Origin: Diphasiastrum complanatum
Taxonomy: Eukaryota > Streptophyta > Lycopodiopsida > Lycopodiales > Lycopodiaceae
Assembly (NCBI GenBank): GCA_029204225.1
Contig: CM055113.1
Location: 14,535,471 to 14,599,470, forward strand
DNA: 64,000 bases
Direction: 5' to 3'
This document shows positions 1-11,488 of the stretch, one piece after another. The translations under genes and the position numbers were made by a program. Numbering within the stretch: the first letter of the stretch is position 1; every line of letters starts with the position of its first letter. The notes beneath the pieces are model-generated. The model saw nothing but the letters and a program-made list of their open reading frames with translations, searched no databases and was not told the origin of the DNA.

Positions 1-3000
1 CGGAGCATATTGATTCAGACGGATATCTGAGAGTAAGTTCCTCAACCAAATTGCTTTATTTGTAGCTTGAGAGGCTGCGATATACTCTGATTCACGATAT
101 AGAGCTATCAAAGATTTCTTGTGACTATCCCAGGAAACTGGACCATTGTTGAGGAAGAATGTAAATTCGAAAGTAGATTTATGAGTGTCTACATCTCCTG
201 CCCAACTTGCATTTGTGTAACCACTGAGTAAATTGAGTTTGTCGTTGCCGACTACTCTATAACAACTGCAAAAGTCCATAGTAGCTCAAAGATGTCTGGC
301 CTGGTACAGATCGTGTGTGTACATAAGAAATCCTATAATAGAATGGTAAGGATACTCACACATCTGCTGCTTCTCATGAATTGTTTGAGGACACTGGTCC
401 TTTGACAATTTGAGTTCTGGTTCCATTGGTGAGAGAGCTAACTTGCTATTCATCAGATTATATCTGACTAACATGTTGTAGATGTACCTCTGTTGTGTAA
501 TGTAGACTACCTTCGGATTTCAGTCTCTGTTGATTTGTATACCAAGGCAGAAATGAACTTTGCCCAAATCGGTCATGTTGAATTCGAAAGTTAGCATTTT
601 CTTGGATTTTATCAAATCGAACTTGTTGCTGAAAAGCAATGTATCATCCACGTGCAAAGTGATAATGATAAAAGACTGATGCACTACTTTGAAGTAAACA
701 TGTGAATCTGAAGAGCTAGGTGTATAGCCATGATCAATAAGGAAAATATTGATCCTTTGAAACCATGCTGGAGCAAATTGCTTCAGGCCATAAAGTGCCT
801 TATGGATTTTATAAACATGAATGTGTTTACCCTCGATAATATAACCTTTGGGTTGCACCATGTAAATGTCTTCTTCGATAACTCCATTGAGATATGTTGT
901 TTGTACATCCATTTGATGTATTTCCAAATTTGCTACAGTGACAAATGGTAGCAAAAGTTGAATAGAAGAATGCTTGACTACTGGACTGAAGGTCTTAGTG
1001 TAATCAACGTTGTATACCTGAGAAATTCCTCTGGCTACAAGTTGTGCCTTTCTTCTGTTGATTCTTCCATCTGCATTGTACTTGACTTTGAAAACCCATT
1101 TGCAATCAACTACGTTTCTGCTAGCAGGTGATTCGACAATTGTCCACGTCTGGTTCTTGATTAGAGATTGAAACTCTTTATCCATAGCTACTTTTCAGAG
1201 ATTTGAATCAAGCTGACTGAGTGCCTCTTGGACAGACGTCGATTTCTGAATAAGGTAAGTTGCAGACTCGTTGATATACCCATTAGGTGGTCTGCTAGTC
1301 CTTGAATATCTTCTGGGTAATACATGAAGTTGATTATTTCCATCATACTATAGTTGTTGATCTACAACATCATCATCTTCTGATTCGCCATTGATTTGTT
1401 GTTCGTCAAAAGTGGAGGAGCTTGGACCTTCAATAGGAATAGTCGACTGAGGAACTGGAAAGTTCAATGCATTAGGAGAATCTGATAGGTCAGCTACATG
1501 GGGACTGCCCTTTCCTTTGAGGTCTTGAAACTGATCTTCGATATGGATGACATCCTGACTAGTGAATATCTTCGACTCGATGGGATCAAACAACTTGTAA
1601 ACTTGATCTGAAGTAGTGTACTCTGGAAGTCGAGCTTCTTCCTGAGATCACGAGGAATCTGCGCAAAAGCAGTACATCCAAAAACTTGTAAGTTTGATAA
1701 AGAAGGTTTGGTACATGTCCAAACTTCGAATGGTGTTTTGTCTGAGAGGCCTTTACTAGAACATCTATTCTGAATATAGGTTGTTGTTGAAACAGCTTCA
1801 GCCCAGAAACACTTTGGAAGCGTTGCATGTGATAACATGCACTTTGTCGATTTGACTAAGGTTCTGTTCTTTCTCTCAGCAAGACCATTTGACCGAGGCG
1901 AATATGAAGTGATGAATTGTTGCTCAATGTCATTGTTAAGACAATAGTCCTTGAATTCTTTGGAGATGTATTCTCCCCCGTATCTAGCCTTAGTGTTTTG
2001 ATTCGTTTGCCAGTTTGATTCTCAGCATGCTCTTTGAATTGTCTGAATTTGATGAAGCCTCTGATTTCTGTTTAAAAAGAAACATCTGTTCTTCTAGAGA
2101 ATTTGTCAATAAAGGTAATAAAGTACTTTGCATTAAGCAATGAGGGAGTTTGCATAGGTCCACATAAATCTGTATGAACAACATCTAACAGATCTTTTGC
2201 TGCATGCATATGGTTTGATCTAAAAGAGATCCTAGCTTGCTTCCAAAGATGTAGCTATGACAAATAGGGAGATCGACTTTACCAGAAGGATAGTCAATAT
2301 CAAGTACCATGGATTGTCTGGACATGTTCATAACAGATGCATGATTCAAGTGTCCTAAGCGATGATGCCATAGTAATGCTTTATTGACTAGAACATAGAT
2401 TTTCAAGGCTTTACTAGCTCAGAATAACAGTATGCCAATCTATATAAATAACTCTGCCTCTTGCCAAGTGCAAGAATCTTATTACTCCTATCAATTATTT
2501 TGCATTGATCAGAATCAAATTCTACCTTATGACCTAAATCTGTAATTCTACTCACTGATAACAGATTTGTAGAGAGTGTAGCAAAATATAAGACCTTTGA
2601 TAGTAATTTAAATTGATCATGCTGAAATCGCAATCTTACAAGCTCTTCACCTTCAATAGTGTGAGTACCATTGTCACCAAGATGAACAAATTTCTTCATG
2701 TTGTAAGGCGAGTAGGAGTTGAAGATCTCACGTTGATTGGTCATATGTTGAGTTGCTCCTTTGATCTTTGACCATGAATGCGCCTTCGTCCACTTCGACC
2801 TGGGGAGATGATGAGACTGCGTTTGCTTGTTGATCAGGTTGCTTGGCTGCATTCTTCGCTTGGAGAGTTTGAAAATCTTTGATCTGATAATTATTGCGCT
2901 TGCAATACCCGCAAAACATATTCTTCTTCGATTGTGGATTTGATGATTGTTCTTGACCTTGAGTCGGCTTCTGATTCGTTGCAGCCTTCTTGGAGCTTTT

Positions 3001-3490
3001 CTGCTTTTGTCGCTTTGAGCCTTTGTTGACATATAGAGCCTGAGAGGAGGAAGTAGAGGAAGTGTCTTGATTTCTTCGATTATCTTCTTGCAGCAACATA
3101 GTGATAACTCTAGTAAGAGTTAAATCTGAGTGTGTCGATATGATCATCACCCAGTTCTCCTATGTAGAGGGCAAGCTTGAAAGCAATGTCATAATTGTGT
3201 CTTGATTTTCTATGACTGATCCGACAGTGTCGATCTGTTGCAAGAGATTTTAAAACTAGTCAATGTGGCTCTGAAGAGAATCACCAGTAGACATTTTGAA
3301 TGTGAGAAAGCAATTCTCTAACTCAGTGGCATGGCTACCTTCTGAAGGAGTCCGTTTTTCACAATCTGTGCCTTATTCTCAAGTGAAGCTTGAACCTTTG
3401 TGTCTTCTAACTTATGTCTTGGAGGAGCAAAAAGCTCAAAGGGAACATTGGTCAGTCGATTCATTTGCGACATTAGACTTTTGAAAACAA
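1..3490 (-). mobile_element. Ty1/copia retroelement fossil, left part off the window
   Basis: Read on the minus strand from right to left, the copia order is recognisable: a gag segment with a UBN2-like region and a zinc-knuckle-like CGYCKR patch (about 3480-2800), protease region (about 2800-2480), gag-pre-integrase with WHHRLGHLNH (about 2400-2200), integrase and its C-terminal part with FWAEAV and VFGC motifs (about 2200-1490), reverse transcriptase with the KWVFKVKYNADG and HVDD boxes (about 1185-300), and RNase H running into base 1. The gag-PR-IN-RT-RNaseH order places it in Ty1/copia. No LTR is seen inside the window. It is broken, with roughly ten or more breaks, so fairly old. The integrase is close to that of the copies at 19.7-22.3 and 39.7-42.8 kb. 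Confidence 0.9.
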
Positions 3491-3736
3491 CTATTCAAGC
3501 AACATATGAATTTTTTGACAATTTTGATTGACATTGGTGGATAGATTTTTTTGAGGAGCAAAAAATACGTTTGCTTGATTTGGGAGACTCAAACTTGTCT
3601 GAAGAAGTGGCCAACCAAATCTTCAAATCCAACAATGACTATTGATTCCTCTGTTGCTCCAGAACAGACTGAGTCTTTAAACCTTCTTCACAACGAAGAA
3701 CGTGAAATTTATTTGGGTTCAAGAAAAAGTCGATGA

Positions 3737-3976
3737 ACTATATACGTTGCCAAGATTAAATGGTCTGGTAACCTCAATGAATTAAAGATCGGGAGTTTTA
3801 TTGCACTTTTGGTGTCAAAAAACAGCAAAAGTCATCCATTTTGGATTGCTAAAGTGATTGCCTTCATTCAAAGCAACGACACCAAGATTGTACGTGTGCA
3901 TTGGATGCGTACCATTTCAGCAAATGCTTTCTTGGGAAGGTACGAGCTAGAAATGTGTTTGATCAGTATCTCTTAG
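3737..3976 (+). other. Coding-like remnant, unrecognised
   Basis: An open stretch of about 79 codons without a convincing start. It carries a phrase with PFWIAKVIAF followed by VRVHWM, which has the look of a small beta-barrel chromatin-reader or BAH-like fold in which a PFW-xxKV strand precedes a VxVHW strand. Another frame just upstream (about 3559-3645) also reads as protein-like (EQKIRLLDLG). It lies between two copia fossils and may be a captured or decayed host exon. The family assignment is a guess from pattern only. Confidence 0.25.
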
Positions 3977-4103
3977 AGCATGGCATCTCATTTTGTATGT
4001 AGATGCCGATTTGTCTACATTGGCAGGATTGTTGGTTTGCTCCTTTTTGTAACCAAAGATCATGGACATGGATTGGATCTTGAATTATCTGAAATCCTTC
4101 ACA

Positions 4104-5570
4104 TGGTATCAGAGCTCTTGTGTTTCAAGTTATGAAAGGATCAGCCATCTTTAGCAGGGATTTGGAGGAGCTACCAATGATAGAGCATGCTAGATTGATC
4201 TCAACTCAAAAATCACTATTTTTGCATGTGTAGAATTGATGTTTTGTACTTCAAAACTCAATATAGGGTTATATACTTGATCAATTCTGATTTCACACTT
4301 GGTTTACTAGAATTAGCCAATGTTTGGTGCATTAGGAAGGTCTCATTGGAGGCTACAAGATGATATATCAAGTTTTTAGAAATTGTATGTAGAATTTGAG
4401 ATATTCAATTATTTGTAATTTTGTCAAAATTCTAATTTTGATTGGATTTCTAGTTTGTAAGATTACTGAACTTCACTTGAGTGTGTTTCAATCTTAGGAA
4501 GCGGCAAGAATCATTATATTGAGGATGGATCATAGGTTGATCAATATTTCACTATTCTATGTGTTGATTTTCTAGTTAGAAGTGCTAGAAGAGATTTGAG
4601 AGGTTCCATATCTTTGTGATTTCTTCTTGAGTTCATTTGTTGACACTCAAGAGAGTGATTTGTGCATTGGAGAAGGTTGAAAGAGAAGATCAGGTCAGTT
4701 CAACATGGCCAAAAGTGGAGGCTTCATGTTGGAAGGCAATGATAGGCTTACCTCAATCAACTATTCTACTTGGAAGGTGAGGAAAGATGAATGATTTGAT
4801 AGATATTGTTGTAGTGTTGGAGGAGAGACCAGCAACTCAACAAGATCAAATGAAGTATGATAAGAGGGCCAAAAGGGCTCTACACATGATTGAGATGAAT
4901 GCTACCAATGAACTTCTCAAGGAGATTGGTAAGTGCACATCATCTTTGGAGGCTTGGGAAGCTCTGAAGAAGCTTTATGAATCCAAGTCTACATCAAGAG
5001 TGCTTACTCTTAAGAGGAAAATCTTTCAAAGTTTTCAATGATGAGTTAGCATGTATTGATGAAAGCATTAAGGAGGTAGAACTTGTGCAAGTTATACTTA
5101 ATGGCTTGTTGGATGATCATGCTAATCTTGTTCAAATTTTTGCTATTCAAAAGACTTTGCCAAGTATTGTGGATTTGCAGGAGATATTGGTGAATGAGGA
5201 GTATAGGCTTCAATCAAGAGGAGGAGGATCTGCATTGACATCTCAATATGAAGAGGAGGCTATGTTCATCAAAGGAAAGTTCAAGGGCAAAGGCAAAGGC
5301 AAGTGGTCTAAAGGGCAAGATCAAGGTGAGACTTCTTTTTTGGCAAAAAGAAAGATAAGTCTAAGCTGAAATGATTTTATTGTAGAATCAAAGGGCATTT
5401 TGCAAATGAATGTTTGAAGAAGCAAAGAGATGAAGGTAGCAAGCAAAGCAACTTTACTACTAATGATGAGGATCTAGGTGGTTGTGATTCTCTTTTGATG
5501 TGCTCTTCAAGTCCAATATCAAGTGAAGATGACAAAGATTCATGGTGGATTGATAGTGGAGCTAGTTAGT
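4104..5570 (+). mobile_element. Ty1/copia fossil, 5' part only
   Basis: A primer binding site complementary to initiator Met tRNA (TGGTATCAGAGC) sits at 4104-4115, directly after a CA that would end a 5' LTR. The LTR left boundary is not clear. Gag follows from about 4705 with the family phrase around GGFMLEGNDRLTS, then a UBN2 region (4787-5200), a lysine-rich stretch, a CCHC-like knuckle near 5370-5420 and the start of protease (WWIDSGAS) near 5545. The element is then cut off at about 5570. It belongs to the same family as the copy at 50.9-53.9 kb. Broken, several breaks. Confidence 0.85.
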
Positions 5571-6270
5571 TTTAAGCACTCTTTCATTAGCTCTAAGCTT
5601 GCTTATCTTTATAATAAACAACAAAACAAGGTATTTATACATTTTATGGAGAGAGAAACAGCCCAGCGGGATCCAGAAGCAAGCCCGCCAGGCTCGCCAG
5701 TGGGCCACTGACTGGAGCCCATCGGTGGGCCCCGCCAGGCCCCTTAAGGAAGCCCACCGAGCAACCTCTTTGGCTGATTTTCCCTGGTTGAACGTCAACA
5801 CAAATGTTATTAACGTTCCAGGGGACCGAAAATAGCTCTCAAATTTTTCAATTTTCACTTTACATAATTATGTTTTTGAAAACCCTGATCTGGTCTAACT
5901 CTCACTCTCACCACATTTTCTAGAGAGCTTATTTATCTGCATTGTACACAGTATCGCAGTCCCAATCTCATGCATTGTAGTGACATGAGTCCGATGTCCA
6001 TGACCAGGACAAGGACGACTTAGCTAGATCTAATTAGGTATAATTTTCATTCTAGTACACACATATGTGAGAGTCAGCCTAACTTAGTTTGTAATATGTA
6101 TGAAAATTATGAACAAATGATTTTGTTTACCAATTTCAAAATAAGTGGTGCAATAGACTCATGTGGTTGGATGGAGTCCATTTTTAGGGCAGAGAATGGA
6201 CCCAATACATTGGCTTCATTCTTTCCTAAATTTGTTTTTTGCATTCTAGTTCCCTCGAAATAATCCTCGA
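5571..6270. other. Spacer with a short GC-rich block
   Basis: No gene is seen. Bases 5650-5790 are markedly GC-rich (CCCGCCAGG-type words) inside AT-rich DNA and recall the composition of the 7.4-10.7 kb block. A polypyrimidine and CT-rich patch lies near 5900. The block may be a fragment of the same repeat family, but I could not align it base by base. Confidence 0.3.
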
Positions 6271-6274
6271 AAAC

Positions 6275-6440
6275 AAGTCCTCGATATATCCCTCGAAACG
6301 TCAAGTTCATTCTGAGCAGCCTTCCCCCGAGAAATATATGGAGGTCCCTCGATATATCACTCGAAAGAGGTTCACTCTGATCCATTTTATCCCCAAGGGA
6401 TATACCAAGGTCCCTCAATATATCCCTTGAAAAACACATT
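6275..6440. repeat. Minisatellite, about 66-bp unit, 2.5 copies
   Basis: Three starts of the unit at about 6275, 6342 and 6407 share the words GTCCCTCGATATATC, CTCGAAA and GTTCACTCTGA. The periods are 67 and 65 bases. The units have diverged and the third is partial. Confidence 0.7.
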
Positions 6441-6599
6441 CTATAAACAACACAAAAATGTTATGGGAATAGCTCATGAATTCATGCAATTATCGAGGTT
6501 CTGCTAGCAAGGCATACATCGTTGGACAAACCAGCATTAATGGGCTATTTTTTTTTATTTTTTGCTTCATAAAAGCCTCAATAATAGGGTCAGAAAACC

Positions 6600-6790
6600 T
6601 CCAAAAGTGATGTAGTTGTGGAGTTTTTATCTTTCTTTCTTTTCATGGGGGGGTGGGGAATAGGGTTTTCTTTGAGGCCCTTTTGACATGGAATGTTAAT
6701 ATTGAGTTTTGTTTTACAACCATTGGGTCAACCTTATTAGTTTTGTTTTTTAAAAGTTCACAATGTTGAAGTGTACTCAATTTAGAATTC
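6600..6790 (+). repeat. Dispersed repeat family, partial copy 1
   Basis: Shares an ordered set of words with copies at 29.3, 38.0-38.6 and 61.1-61.8 kb: GATGTAGTTGTGGA, a G-run with GGGGTGGGG, GGCCCTTTTG, and TTTTACAACCATTGGGTCAACC. Only the left half is present here. No coding capacity is seen. The family type is unknown. Confidence 0.6.
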
Positions 6791-7440
6791 ATATATCAAA
6801 ATATGAAGAAGCATTCTATCCCACTAATAAAAAATTCTCTTGCTAAATTTGTGGACAACAATGTTAGGCAATTAAATTTTTATGTATTAGATATTTTTTC
6901 TATTGAAGCTTAAATAGTCAGAATTTATCCAAGTTATTTTGCTATGTATGATCATAATATTTTGTATTTTTGGGCAATAAAATTCCTTATTTTGACTATT
7001 GAACATTAAAATTTCTCAACTAAAAATAAAAATATAGCCAAATAGTAAAAGTCAGCCTAAATAAATAAAATCCATGTACAATTTAAATATGATTATCTAA
7101 AAGTTGATCGTACATGATCAAAAGAAAGCATTCCAATCTCATGAGAATTTATTTGAACCTTTGGATTAATCAGGGGTGCACATTCCAAAGGATTATCAAT
7201 TTTTTTAATGTTTTCAAAAATTGGTACTAGAGAGGTGCACCATATATTTAAAAGTTAAATCCATACATCATCAAAACATGGTGTACAGATATGTAGTGTA
7301 TAATTTATCCTTTTCACAAACACCTCTTATACATTGCTTGGGTCTTCTAAAATGTATCCTTTTCACAAACGGGTCTTATAAATTGCTCGGCTAGCATTAC
7401 ACCCATGAAATTTCACCGGATGCTCTAAGGTGGCCCTAGG
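6791..7440. other. AT-rich spacer
   Basis: Low-complexity AT-rich DNA with no ORF, RNA gene or element end that I can recognise. A short near-duplicate phrase (CTTTTCACAAAC... TCTTATA) occurs twice near 7310-7385. Confidence 0.4.
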
Positions 7441-7871
7441 TATGAGTTTATGTCTCATAAAGCTTTGGGTTGGGGTCACGGCAGTGCAGGCCCAAAGAGT
7501 CCCAAGACGGCTCCTCTTATTTTTAGCACCCTAACAGGTGCTGGCACGCGTCAGGGTGGGCCAGGCAGGGAGTTTTTTTTTTTTTTTGAACTAGTGGCCC
7601 TGGTGCCACGTGTTGGGCACCAGGGTTTATCCCATAAGCAAATCTCTGAGATAAAGCCATACCTATATATAACTGAACCCACCTACTTACTCACATGCGT
7701 GCAGGTGGGTGTGAAGCTGCCCAGTGCCACCTGCCCAGTTCCCAGCGCCACCTGGGCCTGCCCGATGCCACTTGGGTGCTGTGTAGCGCAGGCATCCCAA
7801 AGGGAGCCGGGAACCACGACTTAGCTTCCCAGCCTTCAACTCTTGCCATCCAAACCCACTTGACATACAAG

Positions 7872-8370
7872 CAGCCAACTCGCCAACAACGATCAGACTT
7901 AACCAACTTGAAGTTCCGAAAACCAACATTGAGATCCAACCTGGCGCCATGCCAGATCGGGGGTCCCGACGTGGGTGACTTCCCTCCAAGCAAGCCGCCC
8001 GACATACATCAAACTTAACCAACTCGAAGCTTCGTTACAAACGAGTAACATCCATTCCAAGCAAGCGGTCTGACTTACATCAGACTTAACCAACTGAAAG
8101 CTTCGTCACGAGCGCTGGAAGCCAACCTGGCGCCACGCCAGACAGGACAGCCATAAACAGGTAACATCCACCAAAGCAAGCCATCCAACTCAGCCGACAG
8201 GTTAGAGCCCGTTCCCCAAGAGCTTAACCCATTCACGTTCATGCAAGGAACACTCAGAACCACAAGCCGCGACAGATATGGAAACAACCAGTTCTTGGAC
8301 CAAATGGTCCCGACAGCATACCGCTGGCGCCACGGACCGAATGGTCCCGACGGCATACCGCTGGCGTCCC
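7872..8370. repeat. Degenerate tandem repeats inside the left LTR-like block
   Basis: Words AAGCAAGC, ACATCAAACTTAACCAACT and GAAGCTTCGT recur at about 7880, 7985 and 8055. A second unit of about 39 bases, with TGGTCCCGAC and GCATACCGCTGGCG, occurs twice in tandem at about 8298-8374. Confidence 0.6.
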
Positions 8371-8879
8371 GGGATACGACCCTCAGCTATGTGCCAAGTT
8401 AAAAATTTTGAAAGCGGCCTTACAACTGGCGCTTTTACCGAACACTGAAACCCAGAAGGTAATCAGAGTCAGTTTGAGAAAAATCCCACTTTATTGATAA
8501 ATCTGAGAAGGTTACATTTCAAGTGTGTGACCGACCCTAGTCTCCGGGGCGCTAGCATGCCAAGGCGAGAGCCATGACAACATTCCAGCAAGGGAGGCTG
8601 AGACTTGGTTGGAGCTCGCCCTGAGTCGCAACCCGCACTCCCCTATAGTATTGGTGTGATTCGGCACCCCCCCTCATACCAAGCACTCTACCCAAGCTGG
8701 TAAAGCACGTTTTTCTCCCTCTAGGATTTTCTCTTTCTAGAAAGTCATTTTTTCTCTCTAGATTTTATTGATCCCCAGGCTTCCTTTAATCATGCCTAGA
8801 TCGTGTGAGGTGATTGCACATCGATCTGAGCTCTATGGACTTCGCTAGAACCGATCAAAGATTTTCAGCCATAGGAACT

Positions 8880-9260
8880 TGGCGCCGGCTGGATTCTGGT
8901 CACAGTGGCGCCGGGAGCGGCACCGGCGCCGTTGGCGCCGGGAGCAGCAGTGGCGCTGCTGGCGCCGGGGACATAGCTGGCGCCGATGGCGCCGCAAGTA
9001 AAGCTTGTAAAGGTAGCTTTACAACATGCTGCCTGCCCGGCGCCACCCACCTGTCGCTGGTGCCCCTACCCGGTGCCACCCACCTGGGCATTGCCCGGTG
9101 CCCATTGGGCCTGCCCGGCGCCACCCATTTGGCGTTGGCGCCCACCCTGGTGCCACGGGCACTGCCCGGAGCCACCTAATCGCTGCCTGCCCCCTAGCTC
9201 GCCCGCCCTGGCGCCACGGCGCCTGCCTGCGCCTTTTTGGCCAGCCCCTGGCTGGTGCAC
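8880..9260. repeat. GGCGCC-rich low-complexity block
   Basis: The palindrome GGCGCC occurs about a dozen times in under 400 bases, first spaced by GGGAGC/GCTG words and then inside repeated CCTGCCCGGCGCCACCCA-like units (9030-9200). Similar units lie at 7715-7775. Every frame is open by composition, so the overlapping ORFs here are not evidence of genes. Confidence 0.75.
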
Positions 9261-9589
9261 CCTGGCGCGTCAGGGTGCTAAAATTATGTGGAACCATCCC
9301 AAGACCATCAATCATCATGTAATCAGGTTGGGACAACACAATCCACATGCACTGAACTCACAAGTTTTCCCATCCAAATATGTTGTTGGGAGTTCTAAAG
9401 AGTGATTAGTGACTGATTGCTTCACTTCCCAGATCTCAACAAACCACCACAAATGAACATACCAACCAAAGCTAAACGGAGGATCCCTCTCAAGTCACAT
9501 TTCCCTCGAGACCGGACGTAGGACCTTTGCCTAGCTGTGCCCACACAAATCTATCACAGAATTAGCCCACGGGGAAACATCCATCCAAC

Positions 9590-10000
9590 CATCCGTGCTT
9601 TCACCATTAAGCAACACATTGCCTCAGTCACGCCCCACCACTTTTTGGTCAATAGCCCTTATAACTAAGCGATCGGCAGCTATCCCGCACCGGCATCTAA
9701 CCACCCGTGCTTTACACCCAAATTTGAGCAGCATCTCTGTATCAATGGTTAACCCGTACAGTTCGAATATGTCGCCCCACAACCCACAAGGTACAGACCG
9801 TGCTTTCACCTACCTAGGCAACACTTTGCCTCATCCGTCCTACGTGCAGGCAGTGCCAGGCCCGAACCGCGAGAGCTAACCGTGCTTACACCTCGAGGGC
9901 AACACTTTGACTCATCAAGTCCCCCGTTCTGCCGACCACTTCCGACCGTGGATGCACCCGTACTTACACCGTGGGCAGCACCTTGCGCAACGGTTGTCCT
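9590..10000. repeat. Five spaced copies of a CCGTGCTTTCACC...GGCAACACTTTG motif
   Basis: Starts at about 9592, 9700, 9797, 9886 and 9956. Each has (C/A)CCGTGCTT followed by ACACC or TCACC and then (G/A)GCA(A/G)CACxTTG, spaced about 70-108 bases. It lies next to the minus-strand primer site, in what would be the leader of the non-autonomous LTR element. Confidence 0.6.
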
Positions 10001-10699
10001 AACAAATCCCAAAACGTGGCCATCCTTGTGAGACTTGCGTAGCTGACCGGCTAGTCGGCTTTGATACCACATGTTGCGTCGGCGCCTCAAAGGGCGCTGG
10101 GACTTGAGCGGTCTAACATTCATCCATTATGCACTTACGTAAAATCCAACTCAGAAACGTAACAAGCTTAACCATTCAGACTTAAGAAAACTGGAATCCC
10201 AACCAACCCGAAAGCCAACTCAGAATCCGTCCCCAAAAGGTAACCAAAGGCAAAGACAAGCCACACATGAAACCCAAGGCATAGTGGTCGCCAAACTGAC
10301 CAATTGGCATAGCGGCAAGCCCCACATCGATGACAAGGACCCTTAGGCGCCGACGATGCAAAAAGGTTGTAGTAAGAGTCCTTCCACTTGGACCAGTCCC
10401 GGAGGCGAAACCGAAATGGTAATCATCCCCAAGGATCAACTTTATTATATTTGGAAGAGGTTACATTCATACATAGACTGACCAGTCTCGGGGCCACCAA
10501 CACATGCTGGGCATTGTGCTTGGCTCGTGCTGGGAGAGGGCGCTGAGACCTGGCGACTGGATTCCTGGCGCTGGTTGAGCTGCCCAAGTTTTTGTCTGCC
10601 GGACTCCCCCTATAGTTCTGCTGTGATTCAGCGCACCCCCTCTATTCTGAATCATAGTGCTTTCTGGTAATGCACACTTTTTAGGAATTAGGTTTTATT

Positions 10700-11249
10700 T
10701 TGCTAATTAAGCCTGACAAGCCTGGCAGAATCAGTTTGGCTCCCGGACATGGGTCCCGGGAGCCGTCCTGGCGGCAGAATCAACTTGCTTCCTGACTAGG
10801 CCATGACTCGAGCTACAGAGCTAGCTCATGACTTGTGACTACTTGACCGGCTCACCACAGGTAGGAGGCTTAGTCCTTGACGTTCCAACTTGCTCTAGGA
10901 CCTTAGGGAGCGTCACCCGTTAGAGTCTTACAGGGCACACTCGGTGCACCTGAGTCAACTTTACAACAACCGGGCACAACCCATTCTACCCGATAAGGAT
11001 TTCCAAACAAAAATGATCGAGGCCGACTCATTCCATTGCTTAAAGGAGTCTTTGACTTTTCCACATAATCAGCAGTCCAATTTTTTTTTAACAATAAACA
11101 ATTGCCACATGGCAGTCTGACGGATGCAGTCTAATGCTGATTGATGCGCTGTCTAACAAGGACTGACGTACATCTGGAATAGGCTTCAGAATTTTCAATT
11201 TTTTAAAAAAAAAATCCAGTGACATGTTATGCTTTTTAAAGAGCTAAAA
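10700..11249. other. Spacer left of the BAHD fragment
   Basis: Mixed-composition DNA with no gene recognised. T- and A-runs near 11083 and 11205 flank the start of the BAHD-related sequence. Confidence 0.3.
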
Positions 11250-11269
11250 ACTGGTCGTAATCCGCACAG

Positions 11270-11488
11270 GGAATTCATTACGTCTCTATTCTTGGCACTT
11301 TTGATCACAACGGTAGCATTCTGGTAATGTCTGACCCAAGTGCTGCTCATGCTCAAAAGTTTGTGATGTTTTTGAAGGTCAAGCACATGAACAAGCTTAT
11401 AGGAGATCCTTTTATCTCTCACTATTTAGAGGGGGAGGAGCAACTAGTACATGAAATAATTTGCCCTCCAAAGTCCTCCAAGGTATGA
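11270..11488 (+). pseudogene. BAHD acyltransferase, 3' terminal fragment
   Basis: Seventy-two codons and a stop match the last part of the BAHD gene at 27.7-29.2 kb: HMNKLIGDPFISHYLEGEEQ is shared with one change, and both end in ICPPKSSKV. A short piece just upstream (about 11250-11269) still resembles the GRPIH that follows the DFGWG motif, but in another frame, so a small frame disruption lies near 11270. The HXXXD active site and the rest of the acyl-CoA-binding lobes are absent, so it cannot be an enzyme. Its 3' flank is also shared with the intact genes, so it arose by segmental DNA duplication and not by retrocopying. Host gene relic. Confidence 0.9.

Larger units (their letters stand above)
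7779..10700 (-). mobile_element. Probable non-autonomous GC-rich LTR element fossil
   Basis: On the minus strand a Met-tRNA-like primer site (TGGTATCAAAGCC) occupies about 10058-10070, right beside a TGTTGCG...-bounded block starting at 10072. A related block starts at about 7779. Both blocks share a first segment with AAAGGG and a GGGA/GGGC core, a middle TTTATT-plus-AGGTTACATTCA word, and a last segment with CCCCCTATAGT and GTGATTC(A/G)GC before a C-run (near 8645 and 10615). I read them as diverged LTRs of about 0.6-0.9 kb around a roughly 1.4-kb GC-rich internal part without gag or pol, as in LARD/TRIM-type elements. The LTRs differ strongly, so it is old. Confidence 0.45.

Noticed and set aside
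7450-8356. ORFs of 60-124 codons in the GC-rich LTR-like block
   Set aside because: GC-driven open frames on both strands over tandem repeats. No protein family recognised.
8814-9405. Overlapping ORFs of 90-140 codons on both strands
   Set aside because: They come from the GGCGCC-rich low-complexity block, where stop codons are rare in every frame. No domain is present.
9590-10000. Evenly spaced repeats that could be mistaken for a CRISPR array
   Set aside because: The repeats are diverged, unevenly spaced and sit in a plant retroelement leader; no cas-like gene exists in the window.
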